DNA of 18,301 bases from an uncultured Limnohabitans sp. GTDB taxonomy: Bacteria; Pseudomonadota; Gammaproteobacteria; Burkholderiales; Burkholderiaceae_C. Location: positions 1 through 18,301 of the forward strand of contig NZ_CALBEX010000347.1 in the NCBI RefSeq assembly GCF_937889215.1. Direction: 5' to 3'. The notes beneath the pieces were generated by a model. That model searched no databases, had not been told where the DNA came from, and saw only the letters and a list, made by a program, of their open reading frames with translations. The translations under genes were made by a program, and so were the position numbers. Shown here in pieces: positions 17,638-18,301 of the stretch. Every line of letters begins with the position of its first letter. Positions within the stretch are counted from its first letter, which is position 1.

Positions 17638-18301
17638 ATGCCAAGCCACCAGCACCCAACGCAGGCCAACAGACGCCAGTTGCTGAGTTGGGTTTGTCTG
17701 TTGCGCGTGATGCCCCTGGGCTTGTGGCTCAAAGGGGCTGATGCCGCAGAGCCGCTGCAGCCAGAGGCCTCGGCGTTACCCGCCTCGGCTTTGCTGAGCT
17801 ACCGACTCAATGGCCAGGAAAAAGGCATCCCCTACCAAGCCAGCGGTGAGTTGCGCTGGCAACACAACGCCAGCGCGTACGACATGCGTTTGTCGATCAA
17901 GGTTTTTTTGCTCGGCTCGCGCCAATGGCGCAGCACGGGCCAAATCACCCCGGCCGGGCTGGCACCCCATCGGTTTTCAGACGATTGGCGAAAAGGGAAA
18001 ACGGCCGACTTTGACCGTCAAGCCAGGCGCATCGTTTTCAGTGACAACCCCCAAGCGGTACCACTGCAGGACGGCGCCCAAGATCAGGTGAGCCTTTACG
18101 CGCAACTGGCCGTCGCCATGGCCAAAGCCGGCGGGGGCTTGCAGCCCGGCAGCCGTTTGCAAATTCAGACTGCCACAGTGCGTGATGCCTTGCCCTGGTT
18201 GTTGACCCTGGAGCAGGTCGAGACATTGCAACTGGACGGACGGCCCCTGCAAGCCAGCAAATGGGTGGCCCGTCGACACCCACGCGACGACGCACAGGTG
18301 G
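17638..18301 (+). CDS. DUF3108 domain protein (cut by the window end)
   Basis: An open frame from ATG 17638 runs to the edge without a stop, giving 221 residues. An N-terminal segment with a twin arginine (NRRQLLSW) and a hydrophobic stretch ending at about AADA suggests export. The body has the features I associate with DUF3108: LLSYRLNGQEKGIPYQASGE, GLAPHRFSDDWR, FDRQARRIVFSDN and the GAQDQVSLYAQL motif. These are presumed periplasmic or outer-membrane-linked proteins of unknown function. An ATG at 17606 is in another frame and stops after 26 codons, so it is not used. The gene may be cotranscribed with the regulator. Confidence 0.8.
   Translation, partial: MPSHQHPTQANRRQLLSWVCLLRVMPLGLWLKGADAAEPLQPEASALPASALLSYRLNGQEKGIPYQASGELRWQHNASAYDMRLSIKVFLLGSRQWRSTGQITPAGLAPHRFSDDWRKGKTADFDRQARRIVFSDNPQAVPLQDGAQDQVSLYAQLAVAMAKAGGGLQPGSRLQIQTATVRDALPWLLTLEQVETLQLDGRPLQASKWVARRHPRDDAQV

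Noticed and set aside
17606..17686. Short open frame starting at ATG 17606 directly after the regulator stop
   Set aside because: It stops after 26 codons; the DUF3108 frame starts at 17638 and remains open to the window end.

Overview
The window looks like core chromosome of a betaproteobacterium, most likely in the Burkholderiales (Comamonadaceae, for example a Limnohabitans- or Rhodoferax-like organism). This rests on the moderately high GC content, a PhaM-type polyhydroxybutyrate (PHB) granule protein, the gatCAB operon divergent from mreBCD-mrdA, and the style of the proteins. No sequence search was run, so the genus is an inference. I see no prophage, insertion sequence, CRISPR array, tRNA or rRNA.

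Layout from left to right. tgt (queuosine tRNA modification, + strand) starts almost at the left edge and converges on a minus-strand pair, a PhaM-like protein followed by a stand-alone FIST-domain protein. Next on the minus strand is a TauD/TfdA-type 2-oxoglutarate dioxygenase with a long leader, then a likely periplasmic copper pair (DUF2946 protein, then a PCu(A)C copper chaperone). Plus-strand genes follow: a glutathione S-transferase, a short DksA/TraR-type zinc-finger protein and a small VOC-fold protein that may be translated from a leaderless mRNA.

The centre holds two core operons. mreB-mreC-mreD-mrdA (minus strand) encodes the cell-elongation machinery: actin-like filament, its membrane partners and the elongation transpeptidase PBP2. 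Divergent from it, gatC-gatA-gatB (+ strand) encodes the tRNA-dependent amidotransferase and ends in a strong intrinsic terminator. The right end has a fumarylacetoacetate-hydrolase-family enzyme (minus strand) divergent from an IclR-type regulator, with two overlapping palindromes between them that look like an operator. A DUF3108 protein then runs off the right edge.

I found no clearly new multi-gene system. The most notable signals are: (1) an AT-richer, codon-atypical stretch in the 3' part of gatB that appears to carry about 26 extra residues before the tail domain; (2) the overlapping palindromes upstream of the IclR gene; (3) a 13-residue insertion between the zinc ligands of Tgt; (4) a perfect hairpin inside the copper gene pair; and (5) the possible leaderless VOC gene. 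Several starts were moved inward from the longest open frame because the upstream TTG codons lack good ribosome binding sites while nearby ATG codons have them.
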